This document shows, one piece after another, positions 1 through 9,821 of a stretch of 64,000 nucleotides of DNA (the first letter of the stretch is position 1; the number at the start of each line of letters is the position of its first letter). Below the pieces are notes generated by a model. That model saw only the letters and a program-made list of their open reading frames with translations. It had not been told where the DNA came from and made no database searches. Source of the stretch: Mesostigma viride (Eukaryota; Streptophyta; Mesostigmatophyceae; Mesostigmatales; Mesostigmataceae). The position numbers and the translations under genes were made by a program. The stretch covers positions 6,406,254 through 6,470,253 of the forward strand of contig RPFO01000667.1 in assembly GCA_009746045.1 (NCBI GenBank). Direction: 5' to 3'.

Positions 1-1268
1 AACCGACCATCGTCCTCTGATTCACCTTCTGTCACAACCCAACCTCACTCCTCGGCAAGCGCGGTGGATGGAATTCCGTGCGCAATTTGCCCTTGCAATA
101 CGTCAAGGGTGTCGATGATATTGTCTTTGATGCTTTATCCCGACGTCCTGACTTAGTATTCCTTTTTCGAGGATCTAGATGTCCTCACTACCACCCTCGT
201 TCCTACTCCTCTTGGTGTTTTCCCCTATGGTGACATCCCTCATGACGGGCAGTATACAAGACTACCTTTTCCATACCTGTGTTCGTTTTCCTGATCTCCT
301 CTCTCATGTGGGCCTTTCTCTTCGGTGTGAGGGCACACCTGTCACCTCGGTGGGGGGGGAGGATACTAATAAAATTATTTCTTTTCCCCTCCGTCATGTG
401 TCCACTAGGGCTGGGAAGTCGTTTGGTAATCTTGTTCCTTCTAGTCCACCCCTCTTTTTGGTAAAGTTGTGGGTGACTTCCTGTAGAACCTTCTGTAGAT
501 GCCTCGGTAGCCAGTCCTACGTCAGATTTAGAGCGTCTTATCAGTGTTTACGGCCACTGAGCTGGAAGCCTTAGTCGCAATATCCTCACACCCTCGAAAA
601 TTCGGGAAGTACCCGTGCAAGTTTGTGGTTGGCTTCTTGTATGTGCTGTTAAAGGATGATCCTCTGCAATGACGTTTGTATTTTCCCCTTATTTGCCGCT
701 CGTCCTTGTTGTTTGAGTTACATGATTTAGCTGCTCACCAGCTAGGGCGGGAAGCGTGTGCGGGATTTGGTAACCCGTTCATACTTCTGGCCCTCCCTCC
801 TCAGCACTTGATGTGGATGAATATGTTGGTAGGACATGCCAATCATGCCAGGAGATGAAACCTAGTAATGTGGGTCAGATCTAAGCAGATCGAGCCTCGT
901 ACCCTCCCTGATCCTATTATAATGCCTTGGGAATCCATTATGATGGATTTTGTGGACCCCTTTATACCAAAGGCAATGCGCAGATCCTCGGGTTTGTAGA
1001 CCGCCGTACGAGACGTTGTCACCTTGTCCCTTGTCCCTTGGAGCTTACTACTGCTCGTGACTGTGCTCAACCGTACCTTCAAAACGTTTATCGTTACCAT
1101 GGGTTGAGCAGGCATTTTATTTCTGCTAAGAACAAGCTGTTTACCTCGGACTTTTGGACAGAGTTCTTTGCTGCTATTGGTACTAAAGTGACGTTTGGCA
1201 CTGCGTACCATTCGTCCTCCTCACACCTAGTAGAGCGATTAAATAGAGTGGTCGAAGAAGCCCTCTGA
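1..1268 (+). pseudogene. Ty3/gypsy pol remnant (el.1): RNase H end and integrase
   Basis: Decayed pol of a Ty3/gypsy retrotransposon whose 5' part lies left of the window. The first 100 bases read TDHRPL...RQARW, the usual end of the RT-RNase H region. After a frameshift near base 70 they read QYVKGVDDIVFDALSRR, the RNase H-to-integrase linker. A worn zinc-binding (H2C2) region follows at about 690-870. The integrase core at about 905-1268 keeps YRYHGLSRHFIS and an AYHSSSSHLVERLN block, but the second catalytic Asp region reads SAKNK rather than SDRD. Stops and frameshifts throughout make it dead. The core breaks off at about 1268 and joins the post-pol region directly, so the integrase C-terminus and chromodomain are deleted. 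Confidence 0.85.
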
Positions 1269-1370
1269 CATTATGTAAATGGACCCGTCTGGTAGTGACT
1301 GGGAAGATTACCTATGTTCAAGGTCGAGTGAAAACCAGCACAACCTCTAGTTGTTTTTCTTCCTTGCCTT

Positions 1371-2118
1371 ATGTTATTTCCTCGGGCTGTGGGTCGGTTG
1401 GTTGTCCCCCGCCCTCCGCAGCCATCATGTCAGACGACGCCTGCTCAGCCAGCCGCTGTCGCTCCGTCCGTGGCTCCCTCCGTCGCGCCTGCTCTGCCGG
1501 CCGAGCCTCAGCGTCATCCAGATTTGGGCAAGGCGTCGACGGGCAAGTGGGTGTTTGACACTACCGATGATACGTATGATTCGGCCATGGGTGATTGGCC
1601 CTCTGCCTGACAGGCCACGACGTCTTCCCCTGTCGCCGCTCCTGCCGCTACCGCTTCTTCCGTCGCGCCCGCCTCCGCCGTCATCCACCAACCGCGCGTT
1701 GCTCCTGTTGGGAAGTCCTCAGCTTCGGTCACGCGTGTTAGCGAGAGTCGTGAGATCCGGCACGTGCGTCTGTGGCCCGACAACGTGGAGCGTTTCCTGG
1801 ACTTGTTTTTCACCTTCGTTGCTCGTGGTGAGCTGGTCTTCTATCGGTTCCTCCTGCGCGCCCTCCTTCTGCTGTCGGCAGAGCCCTTCGTGTGCTAGTT
1901 TCAGTGTGGGTTCCTTGACAGGGCCCGTGGACAGGTGGTCCTGACAAAGCTACGATACTACTGGGCTTTCCTCGGCATGTATCTTGATGGCGTCTGGGAG
2001 GATGTGTTCCTCCATCCGTGTAGACAACCATGACAACCCTACTGATGTTGCTCATCACCGGGCGTACATGGCGGTGCTTTTGGCCACCCGTGGTACTTTT
2101 CAGGCTACTGGTGTGTAG
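1371..2118 (+). pseudogene. Post-pol ORF remnant of Ty3 el.1
   Basis: Broken copy of the extra ORF that follows pol in this Ty3 lineage. A Pro/Ala-rich stretch (about 1400-1700) leads into a domain reading IRHVRLWPDNVERFLDLFF, then CGFLDRARGQVVLTK and YYWAFLG, ending at a TAG near 2116-2118. The same order of motifs is found at 11.7-12.1 kb, with partial matches at 6.3-6.9 kb and on the minus strand at 28.7-29.4 kb. Several frameshifts and stops. The function of the protein is unknown; it shows no zinc knuckle or protease motif. See the finding on the post-pol ORF. Confidence 0.6.
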
Positions 2119-2488
2119 ACAGAGGGCTCTAGGCCCGACCTGAGGGTTTTGTCCCTCCGGTATATAGAGTCGCCCTCTGGGCTTGGCCAGTTGGTTGGCC
2201 GTTCTCTGTCCTCAGTGTGAACATTGTTTCCTACGCGTGTCCTGCCTAGTGCCGTCCCTCCCGGCAAGCCTCCGTGCAAGGCAGTTAGGGGAGCCTCACA
2301 CCCGGCGTGGTGCTGGTGATCCCTACATCGTTTGGGGTGGACCCGAGGTTAACATGTTTTTGCTTTGGGCCTTGGATGGTCAGTCGATTGTGTTAGGCTT
2401 TTGTTGGGTGCGTTAGGTTAAATTCCTAGCCCTTTGGTTTCCTCCCTGTACGTAGGGAGAGGGCTCCCTACCTTTGTGGGGGGGGAGG
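2119..2488 (+). other. 3' untranslated part of Ty3 el.1 with polypurine tract
   Basis: Non-coding stretch between the post-pol ORF and the LTR. Its opening (CCCGACCTGAGGG, GTCCCTCCGGTATATAGAG) is nearly the same as that at 12134-12175 in el.2. It ends in a G-rich polypurine tract (about 2478-2488, GGGGGGGGAGG) right before TGTTACG, the expected plus-strand primer site for reverse transcription. Confidence 0.7.
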
Positions 2489-3054
2489 TGTTACGTCGCG
2501 TAACTTTTGTTGTTGTTACGGACGTAAATTAGGTCCTTTGTTGCCTCAGCCATTCCGGAACAGTTCGCTGACTTTCCTAGGCTTACGTGTAGTTAGGACC
2601 TTTTGGCCGGTCAGTACCGGGCCTTGTGACGTGGCACTTGTACAGTATGGTGGTTCGGTGCAGTCGCGCCGCGCTGCGTACTTTAGTAGTGGTCCTTTTA
2701 TCCTGCGTGTGAACCTTGTGGACGTGTGTTGGTCCTGTAGGCGAGGGTCGATGTCGGCCCGAGCATACACGCCTGTCGGCGATCATTTATGCAGCAGTTG
2801 TCCTTCGTGAATGGCACCCGGCGTGTGTTATGAATTAACACATATTAGCTAGGGTCATGGCAGTGTAGTATTGTTTCCTTCGTAGTACCCTGGTTTTATT
2901 CGGTGTAATATGGCGTATTATAATAGAATGCATTGAGAACAGAGTCGACGTCCCAGGTCTTTCCACAACATAGCTCCTCATCACTAGGTACCCTCACTAG
3001 TTTAGGTGAAGTCAGGCTAGGCGTTTGGGAATAGAGAGGAGCCAGGGCGTAACA
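2489..3054 (+). repeat. LTR of Ty3 el.1 (566 bp)
   Basis: Starts TGTTACGTCGCGTAAC after the polypurine tract and ends GGCGTAACA, giving TG...CA termini with a short inverted repeat. It aligns along its length with the LTR at 12497-13040 (shared blocks include TTACGGACGTAAATTAGGTCC, TAGGCGAGGG, ATGTCGGCCCGAGCAT and GCTAGGGTCATGGCAGTGTAGTA). The base after it begins the RNase H linker of a different Ty3 element, so el.1 was inserted into el.3. Confidence 0.85.
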
Positions 3055-3805
3055 TTCGCCCCCTTTAAGATTCAGTACGTCAAGGGTGCAGAGAACGTGG
3101 TCCCAGACGCCCTTTCCCGGCGGGAGGACTACTGGTTCTATGAAGATCTGGGAGTACTACATACCACTTGCGTCCCAGCTCAGGCGCCCGGCACGTCCTA
3201 TGGTGACCTGCCGCGGTCGCCGCAGGCTCGTTATTTGTTTCACACAGGTCGTACCACCATGGACGACCTATCCCCCGACTGGGGTTCGCACGAGGACGTG
3301 CGCGCCCCCGGGGAAGGGGAGGGGTCCCATTCGCGCTTGCCACTCAGCCACGTGGTCCCGGCTCAGGGAATTTTTCACTTGCAGCCCCTTGCATGGGCCC
3401 CCCACCATTTTCTCGGAGTACGTATACCAAACCCTCGAGACTGAAGAGGAGGCGGATGCGTACACCGTCACCTCCGTTCTGGAGACGCTGATCAGCCGAT
3501 TCACCGTCACGGAAGCAGCAGCCCTGGAGGCGATCAGGTCGCACCCTCAGCATATGGGCAAGCTCCCGTGCAAGTTCCAGGACGGACGACTCTATGTCAT
3601 GGTGAGACCTGACTGCTGGCGCCTGTACGTCCCGGAGATATGTAGAGCGGCTCTGCTCCATGAGCTCCACGACTCCCTCACCGGTGGCCACCAAGGAATC
3701 CATCGCCTGCTGCCGCGGGCCAGAAAGAACTTCTACTGGCCAGGTATGCGGGAGTACATCGAGACGTACGTGCGCGAGTGTCCATCATGAAGTCCCGCAA
3801 CACCA
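3055..3805 (+). pseudogene. Ty3/gypsy pol (el.3), RNase H linker and integrase zinc-binding domain
   Basis: Pol segment of the Ty3 element that el.1 interrupted. It opens FAPFKIQYVKGAENVVPDA (RNase H end). After a frameshift between about 3330 and 3440 it gives the integrase N-terminal domain: HELHDSLTGGHQG supplies the two His, then FYWPGMREYIETYV and the first Cys of the CxxC pair near 3780. A stop after CPS and the DNA element that starts at about 3806 cut it off from the integrase core, which resumes at 4589. The RT and protease parts lie left of the window. Confidence 0.8.
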
Positions 3806-4588
3806 TTACAATTCGTTCAAGTGGCCCGCCGGAGCGGCTGTACAATTTTTCCCAGTGAGCGCGCTGCCAAGTGTACTTGTGGGCAAATTTTTAGGTGCCC
3901 CGTCACTTCGAGGTACTAAAAATTAGGCTACGGTACGAATTCAGCGAATTTCAGCGAATTTTCAGTCGAACCAAAGGAAGTGACGCCAACTACCAAAAAG
4001 TTTCCGTTACGAATTTTCAGCCCAACACTCGCGCAAAATGAAGTGACGGCAACTACCAAAAAGTTTCCGTTACGAATTTTCACTCCCACACGTTTGCACA
4101 AAAGGAAGTGACGGCAACTACCAAAACGTTTCCGTTACGAATTTTCAGTCCCACACTTCGCGCAAATTTTAGTAGGGCTGCACGCAAGCTACCTTTCAAA
4201 ATTTTGCGCTAGTATGGAACGCATTTCATTCGTCTGGAGGAACGCTGCCCGCCAACTACCCCCGTTCAGAAAGTTCCGCCGAAATTTACCCGAGATTTGG
4301 AAATCTGAACGTCCGCGCAAATTTTAGTAGGGCTGCACGCAAGCTACCTTTCAAAATTTTGCGCAAGTATGGAACGCAATTCATTCGTCCGGAGGAATGC
4401 TGCTCGTCAACTGCCCCCGTTCAGAAAGTTGCGCCGAACTTTACTTGAGATTTGGAAATCTGAACGTGCGGTTGGAGTTTCGCGGGGAAACCCAAGTTCC
4501 CAAGTAATTCACCAATGACGCGCTTCGAACACTTGTCCGCTAAAACCTAAGCAGCCGCTCCGGCTGGCCACTTAAACGAAACTTGATG
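3806..4588. mobile_element. Non-autonomous TIR DNA element inside el.3 integrase
   Basis: About 780 bp with no coding capacity, inserted between the zinc-binding domain and catalytic core of el.3. The ends are inverted repeats: GTGGCCCGCCGGAGCGGCTG at 3821-3840 against CAGCCGCTCCGGCTGGCCAC at 4552-4571 (19 of 20 match), with weaker matching outside this core (TTCGTTYAAG). Inside are three copies of a unit of about 60 bp carrying AACTACCAAAAAGTTTCCGT (about 3975-4150), then two copies of a unit of about 165 bp carrying AGTAGGGCTGCACGCAAGCT (about 4150-4440). Exact outer ends and target duplication are uncertain. Confidence 0.7.
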
Positions 4589-4626
4589 CGGGGTCACAAG
4601 CGATCCCCAAGACGCTGCCTGACCCC

Positions 4627-5766
4627 ATGGCGCCTTGGGACTCATTGATGATGGATTTTATTGGCCCCCTCCGGAAGACCAAGCACGGCAACAGCATGAT
4701 CTTGGTTTTCTTGGACCGCCTGACGCGCATGTGTCACTTGGCCCCATGCCCGGCCGAGCTCACGGCTGAGGCTTGCGCTAAGTTGTATCTCCACCACGTG
4801 TTTCGGTACCACGGACTCAGCCGGCAATTCATATCGGACCGTGACAAGTTGTTCACGGCTCGCTTCTGGCAGGAGTTCTTTGAACAACTGGGCACCAAGG
4901 TGTCATTGGGGACAGCGTACCACAGCTCGTCCTCTCACCTGGTGGAGCGACTGAACCGCACAGTGCAAGAGACCATGCGGCACTACACTGACGCGGTGGG
5001 AGGCAATTGGGAGGAGTTTCTGGGCTTGGTGGAATTCTCCTTGAACAACGCCCCCCAGGCGGCCCATGGCTTCACGCCGTTCTTCCTCAACACGGGCAGG
5101 CACCCGCTTACGCCGACCGACCTTCTCACGAGCCCCGCTTTGGCAGAGAAAACGGTCCGGCGGGACACCCTGGAAGGGGTGGAGAAGCTGTTGGTTCAGA
5201 TGCGTCAGGCCCATGACAGCGCGGTCAGGGGCTACCGAGCCGCAGCCGAGCGCTATATGGCGAGGACCGCTAGTCGCCTGGACGCGCGCACCCCGTCGAT
5301 TGAGGCAGGCGACTGGGTTCTGGTGGAAGGCCCCCGACTAGGACGTTTCTCCGAGAAGGTAGGAGGTGAGCTCAAGACCAAGCTCCGTCCTATGTTCCTG
5401 GGGCCTCACAAGGTCTTGGAGAAGCTGGGCGATGTGATGTTCAAGGTCGACATCCCAAGCTCCTGGAACACTTCCCCCAACTTCCACCGCGATCAACTCA
5501 AGTTGTATCACCAGAACTCCATCCAAGGTCGCCTCAATCCGCCGGCCCCCGTCGAATACAACCCCAAGACCGGTGAACAGGAAGACGAGGTGGCCGAGAT
5601 TGTGGACCACCGGGACATCCAGCGCGGGAGAAGCAGACAGCGACAGTACCGAGTACGATGGCGTTTTACCCAGCACGACTATGAGGACTCATGGCGTACG
5701 GAGAACGAGCTAGGCGGATGTGAGCGCCTGCTACGGGAATACAAGAAGAGGTGTGCCCTACACTAG
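4627..5766 (+). CDS. Ty3/gypsy integrase core with C-terminal chromodomain (el.3)
   Basis: Open 379-codon 3' part of pol. The integrase would join retrotransposon cDNA to nuclear DNA. The catalytic core shows MMDF (D10), SDRDKLF (D71) and SHLVERLN (E107); 35 residues lie between D71 and E107, the DD35E spacing. The usual AYHPQTDGQTER block of Ty3 integrases is replaced by AYHSSSSHLVER. A C-terminal chromodomain lies at about 321-372 (EVAEIVDHRDI...YRVRWRF...DYEDSWRTENEL), which in chromoviruses guides insertion to marked chromatin. The ORF ends LLREYKKRCALH. It is no longer joined to the zinc-binding domain, because a TIR element lies 5' of it. ATG 4627 is simply the first Met after that insertion, not a true pol start; homology begins at about 4589. 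Confidence 0.85.
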   Translation: MAPWDSLMMDFIGPLRKTKHGNSMILVFLDRLTRMCHLAPCPAELTAEACAKLYLHHVFRYHGLSRQFISDRDKLFTARFWQEFFEQLGTKVSLGTAYHSSSSHLVERLNRTVQETMRHYTDAVGGNWEEFLGLVEFSLNNAPQAAHGFTPFFLNTGRHPLTPTDLLTSPALAEKTVRRDTLEGVEKLLVQMRQAHDSAVRGYRAAAERYMARTASRLDARTPSIEAGDWVLVEGPRLGRFSEKVGGELKTKLRPMFLGPHKVLEKLGDVMFKVDIPSSWNTSPNFHRDQLKLYHQNSIQGRLNPPAPVEYNPKTGEQEDEVAEIVDHRDIQRGRSRQRQYRVRWRFTQHDYEDSWRTENELGGCERLLREYKKRCALH

Positions 5767-5786
5767 GGCGGTAGATAGTAAGAAAG

Positions 5787-6922
5787 GTGTTCATCATGCA
5801 GGGCCGTACAGGTCCAGGTAAGGTACGTAGGCAGCCGCCACGGGCTGCAGGACACGTATGTAGGGGACCAGCTGGGTCCTGCACGAGGTATGTACAGATA
5901 TGTCCATATATCGCCAGGGTAGGTGGGTATGTAGACAGCCGTACAGGCTTTCTTACAAGACGCTCTGGTCCCGATACTGTTCCCGTTCGAGGTGCCAACG
6001 ACCGACCGCTGCGTCAGCAGGGCGCGGCCCTTATCCCCGCGCCCGCACCAGAGCAGCCTCAACCGGACCTTGCTCCCCAGCCTGCACCAGCGCAGCCTCA
6101 ACCTGTCCTGTCCCGCTCCGCAGAGACGCCGGTACAGGAGATCGCTCCGCGACGGGACGTGATACGTCCGGCCCAGGAATGGGTACGGGGCACGTATGCC
6201 CGTAATCGGGGGGTTGTCCCCAATTGCATCCGGTGGCTGGCTTTGTGGTCGACATTGACGTGGGATACCCACGCCCGAGCCTTCCCCCGCCATCCGGGTT
6301 TTACTACCCCGCGAGCCTGCGTTTCCGTGGGGGCTCCAGCGTGCTTATTCAGCGAGAAGGCACCTTCGACTCGGTCAGCTTTCTCCTGCACGCACATGTG
6401 CCGGCGCCGGTGCCATCTGAGTCCCGCTACGAGCCGGTGATAGTAGGGACTATCGCCACGTACGATCTGCACCCGCCGCCTCTGCCGCAATACCGCGCTG
6501 AGCACCACTTGCGACGGATTGCGTATCCCAAGCTCATGCCTATCCCGGGAGCTATCTACATGCGGAAGCAGCTCCCTGAGATTGCGGCAGCTCCGGGGTT
6601 CTACTGCGAGAGCGAGAAGGCCCAGAAGGAGCTGTTGCTCATGGCTGCAGGGTACTTCGCGGAAACTGGGTGCGGGGAGGTCGATGTGGAGCAGGGGTTC
6701 ATCAGGTTCACCCGGCTCCCCTACATGGCGGCCTTCCTGTCGTACTGGCCGCCGGATGTGTGGATTGAGAAGTCCACGCTGCGTCAGCAGACGCGCAATG
6801 ACTACCAGGTGGCGTTCAACGCCGACGTGGTCGCGGCTCCCCTTGGCAAGATCCCGGAGATCATGACTGAGCACGGCTACAACGCGTTGCGGCGGCATCG
6901 CGCGCAGCAGGGATTCCAGTAA
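5787..6922 (+). pseudogene. Post-pol ORF of Ty3 el.3 (one frameshift)
   Basis: Extra ORF 20 bases after the pol stop. The first part (5787 to about 6215) is Pro/Gln/Ala-rich (PAPEQPQPDLAPQPAPAQPQP). A shift, probably in the G-run at about 6207-6213, moves the reading to the frame ending at 6922. That second part is a compact domain with VPAPVPSESRYEP, GTIATYDLHPPPLPQ, MAAGYFAETGCGEVDVEQGF, RLPYMAAFLSYWPPDVW and a basic tail. It aligns by eye with the minus-strand product at 28.7-29.4 kb (VPLAVPVAERR, YDL, TRHTFLAAFLSVFP) and more weakly with el.1 and el.2. Function unknown; no clear envelope, gag or protease signature. Confidence 0.6.
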
Positions 6923-7234
6923 TTTTCCGGGAGATTGGCCGGAGAGTGCTGGGACGAAGGAGTATTTGACAACTATCTAGGTGTTGTCCCTGCGAGGCAA
7001 CACCGAGAAGAACTGGCTACTGCTCCGCTGGCGAACAGGGATCGGGACATAGTATTCTCATAGTTGGTGTATTATATGCATGTATGACGATGGGTTCTCG
7101 CTGGTACACAGCACCCCGTCGTTATGATTGTGTTTTGGTTTTCTTTTGAATTTTCCATGTTTGTGGTGCCGTTGTTTGAGGTGCGCCCCCGGGCGATTGG
7201 ACGATAGCAATCGTCCCCCGGGGAGGGGGAGGAG
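6923..7234 (+). other. 3' untranslated part of Ty3 el.3 with polypurine tract
   Basis: Non-coding. It ends in a purine-rich tract (about 7219-7234, CGGGGAGGGGGAGGAG) directly before the LTR start, the same arrangement as before the LTRs at 2489 and 12497. Confidence 0.65.
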
Positions 7235-7846
7235 TGTTACGGCCCTAACCCATGTTTGGGCGTAACAATTCCTAAAATAAATTAGTTTGGTCAGTCGAAA
7301 GTCATTTTGATATTGTTTGAGACTTTCGATAGTTATTACGTTAGATTCGGGGACTTGGCCGACTTATTCCATCAGCCGGCCCAGGTACCCGTGGCTTTGC
7401 TTTCGGTTTGGTGTGTTACTGGTCTGTACCCGGGACTGCCAGGTACCGGGTGCCAGACTGGCGGATACTATGTACATCTACGGCTGATATTAATTGCAGC
7501 GCTAGAGGTTCGGCCCCCGGCCGACCCGCTGGCATGCACGCCGTCTTGGACAAATGTCGTAGGTGACAATGGCTTCCTATCTTTGGTTTGGAATGAAATC
7601 GACTTGAGTAAAACTCGTCTGCCGAACCAGGGGTCAAATCTGGGCTGCACTAACGCCCTTCGTGCATTCCATGTATATGCATAATTTATCTAGTTGTGCA
7701 TTCAGGGCCTAGCTAGTAATTCCGCGTACTAGCTAGAATTCAGGGCTACATTCACGTAGTCCGGGCGGATAGCAGATTCCGAGTTTATTCAGGCGTAACC
7801 CACGCTAGACCAGGGTCTTTCAGAGCCGCTGGTGCGGCTTGTAACA
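7235..7846 (+). repeat. 3' LTR of Ty3 el.3 (about 612 bp)
   Basis: Begins TGTTACGGCCC just after the polypurine tract and probably ends CTTGTAACA at 7846, giving the TGTTAC...GTAACA termini of the other LTRs. Body sequence differs from the LTRs at 2489 and 12497, so el.3 is a separate subfamily. The right end is the least certain point. Confidence 0.6.
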
Positions 7847-7847
7847 G

Positions 7848-8234
7848 GTGGGCCGATTCGGCCCCCTGCACTACCCCGCCAAGAAGATCCCGTGGGTGGA
7901 GCAGGTGCTGTGCCAACTGTGCTGCGCGCAAGGCAGGAAGCACAAGACCTTGGTCATGTGCGAGCACTGTGACATGGCGTTCTGCAGCAACAGCGAGCGG
8001 AACTGCTTCGGCCTCTTCCACTCCGGGCAGTTGGAGGGGCTGGACTTCAACGTGACGAAGCAGCGGGTATGGCAGCGCCTCTCCCAGCGTGGCGAATGCG
8101 CCAAGAAGTTCAAGGGCGCCACTACCACGAGGGGGGCAGCAGCCACCACCCGGAAGCTCAAGGGGGTGGCGCGGCGCCGCCATCTCAGGGCGGAGCATGT
8201 CCGTCTGGGATATAGTCCTACGGAGGCTGACTAA
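7848..8234 (+). pseudogene. PiggyBac-type transposase C-terminal cysteine-rich domain, remnant
   Basis: 128 open codons with LCQLCCAQGRKHKTLVMCEH, then CDMAFC and NCFGLFHS. The C-x2-C...C-x2-C...C...CF-x2-FH order is the one at the C-terminus of piggyBac transposases (PGBD proteins), which binds the transposon ends. A basic Thr/Ala-rich tail follows. The catalytic DDD core is missing: the sequence starts one base after the LTR, so the Ty3 insertion or a later deletion removed it. Non-autonomous elements with TTAA target duplications occur elsewhere in this window. Alternatives: a domesticated host zinc-ribbon exon. Identification rests on motif spacing only. Confidence 0.55.
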
Positions 8235-9639
8235 GAATGCTAGCATTTGTTGCCTACGTGGCATGGCATTTGGCCTTTCCTGCCCGCGCTCATGCGCGCC
8301 GTGTATCACCATGGGCCGGCATGGTTTGAAGTGTGTGTTATTGATTCATGGACCCACCTGTGCATGTGTTATATTTGGTTTCATGTTGTTAGCCTGGGTT
8401 ATTGTTTCATGGTCCCACCTGTGCATGTGTTATTTGCTTTCATGTTGTTAGCCTGCATGGGTTATTGTTTCATGGTCATGTCTTATTAGCTCTCATGTTT
8501 ATGCATATAACTTGTGCAGTTTGAAAATCTGCTCCGCGATGGTCACAGTGCCACCTATTTCTAGTTGGCAATTTTCAGTGTTACTGCATGGTCCCTTGGT
8601 CACTAATTCATCTAGGAGTGCTGGGATGTTATATGACTTTGTGTGCAAGGTCCATCATGCATGTAAAAATAAGTACCACAGTATCAGCGGGTCTGCAAGC
8701 ATATACGCTTATTGTGGCATATATCTGTGCCACATAGGCTGGAATAAACACTATCACGCATGTTGCATGCTTACCTATCATTTCCATGTTCAAAACTGCA
8801 CTAGGATGTTTATTCTAGCCCCCCCCAAACTGGTGCCTCAAAATAGTCACCAGCTATTTTTAGCATTATCTTGTGGGTCCCTGGGTGAAACAAGACATGT
8901 AAGTGTTTGGATGTAGTGCTTGGGTACAGTTGCAGTCCCCCCTGAAATACTAGGGTGAAATCCAAGGTATACTATACGTGCTCCATCATGCATGATAAGG
9001 TTGTGAACCCCGTACTCGTGGCCCGCGCGTAGTCGTCTCCAACCATATCCGGCAGGGACCTGCAGTGGTTATGGCAGGTATTGGTGTCACACAGGTTGGA
9101 ATAAGTGTTAGCATGCATGTTTGTTAATACTCCATGCTTACCTATCATTTCCATGTTCAAAACTGCACTAGGATGCCTATCAGTTAGCCCTCCCAAAACT
9201 CGCGACTCAAAATAGTCACCAGTTATTTTTAGCACCAGCTGATGGGTCCCTGGGGGAGTTACAATTTTTAGTGTTTGTATCCCATCCTAACTAAAAAATC
9301 TATCTACAAAACCAACCCCAGGGTCAACTCATGGAGGAAAGGGGTCCATCATCCATTATAAGGGTGTCACCGCGCACACTCACCGTACCCCCCTGAGGGG
9401 AGGCTATTTATAGAGCAGGGGGGGCTAGCACTGGGACCACCCACTATACCCCCAGGTGGGCCCTAATATGGTTATGCTTGGTTCCTAGTATGGTCTAGAA
9501 AAAATAATTAGGCTGAATGGGGGCACCTGTGGCATACTGTGCAACTCGTGACTCATTTTAGTCACGAGTCAAAGACGGTTGAGGGGTTAATAACATCCCC
9601 TTTGGTTTGCACATTAGTAATGTCAGTACAAGGTCAAAT
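8235..9639. other. Non-coding region with local repeats
   Basis: No convincing gene. At 8330-8480 a unit of about 60 bp (CATGGTCCCACCTGTGCATG, TTTCATGTTGTTAGCCTG) is repeated two to three times. About 110 bp at 8770-8880 (CTTACCTATCATTTCCATGT, ATAGTCACCAG) is duplicated at 9131-9240. A perfect 10-bp inverted repeat, ACTCGTGACT/AGTCACGAGT, lies at 9544-9569, and weaker forms of it occur in both 110-bp units. Some of this may be the 3' part of the piggyBac-type element. Confidence 0.5.
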
Positions 9640-9741
9640 GGATGTATGCTCGTAGTGAAGTAGATAGGGTGTGGTATACAGAGAGTGAACTAGATGGGTG
9701 TAGTCGCCTTCAGCAGGAGTACAAAACCCTGCATAAACTCT
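9640..9741 (+). pseudogene. Ty3 pol C-terminal end (el.2)
   Basis: Short end of a chromodomain-type pol, reading WYTESELDGCSRLQQEYKTL and stopping at TAG 9739-9741. It matches the end of the el.3 pol (SWRTENELGGCERLLREYKK). The rest of pol is absent, so el.2 is truncated at its 5' side here. Confidence 0.6.
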
Positions 9742-9821
9742 AGTTGTAGACCTTCTCCTTTCTTATGTTATGATTGCTGTCGCCGGGTGGTTGGTTGTCC
9801 CCCCCCCCCTCCGCAGCCGTC

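Noticed and set aside
9551-9557. TGACTCA as a bZIP/AP-1 binding site
   Set aside because: A 7-bp motif inside a larger inverted repeat with no gene near; not enough evidence.
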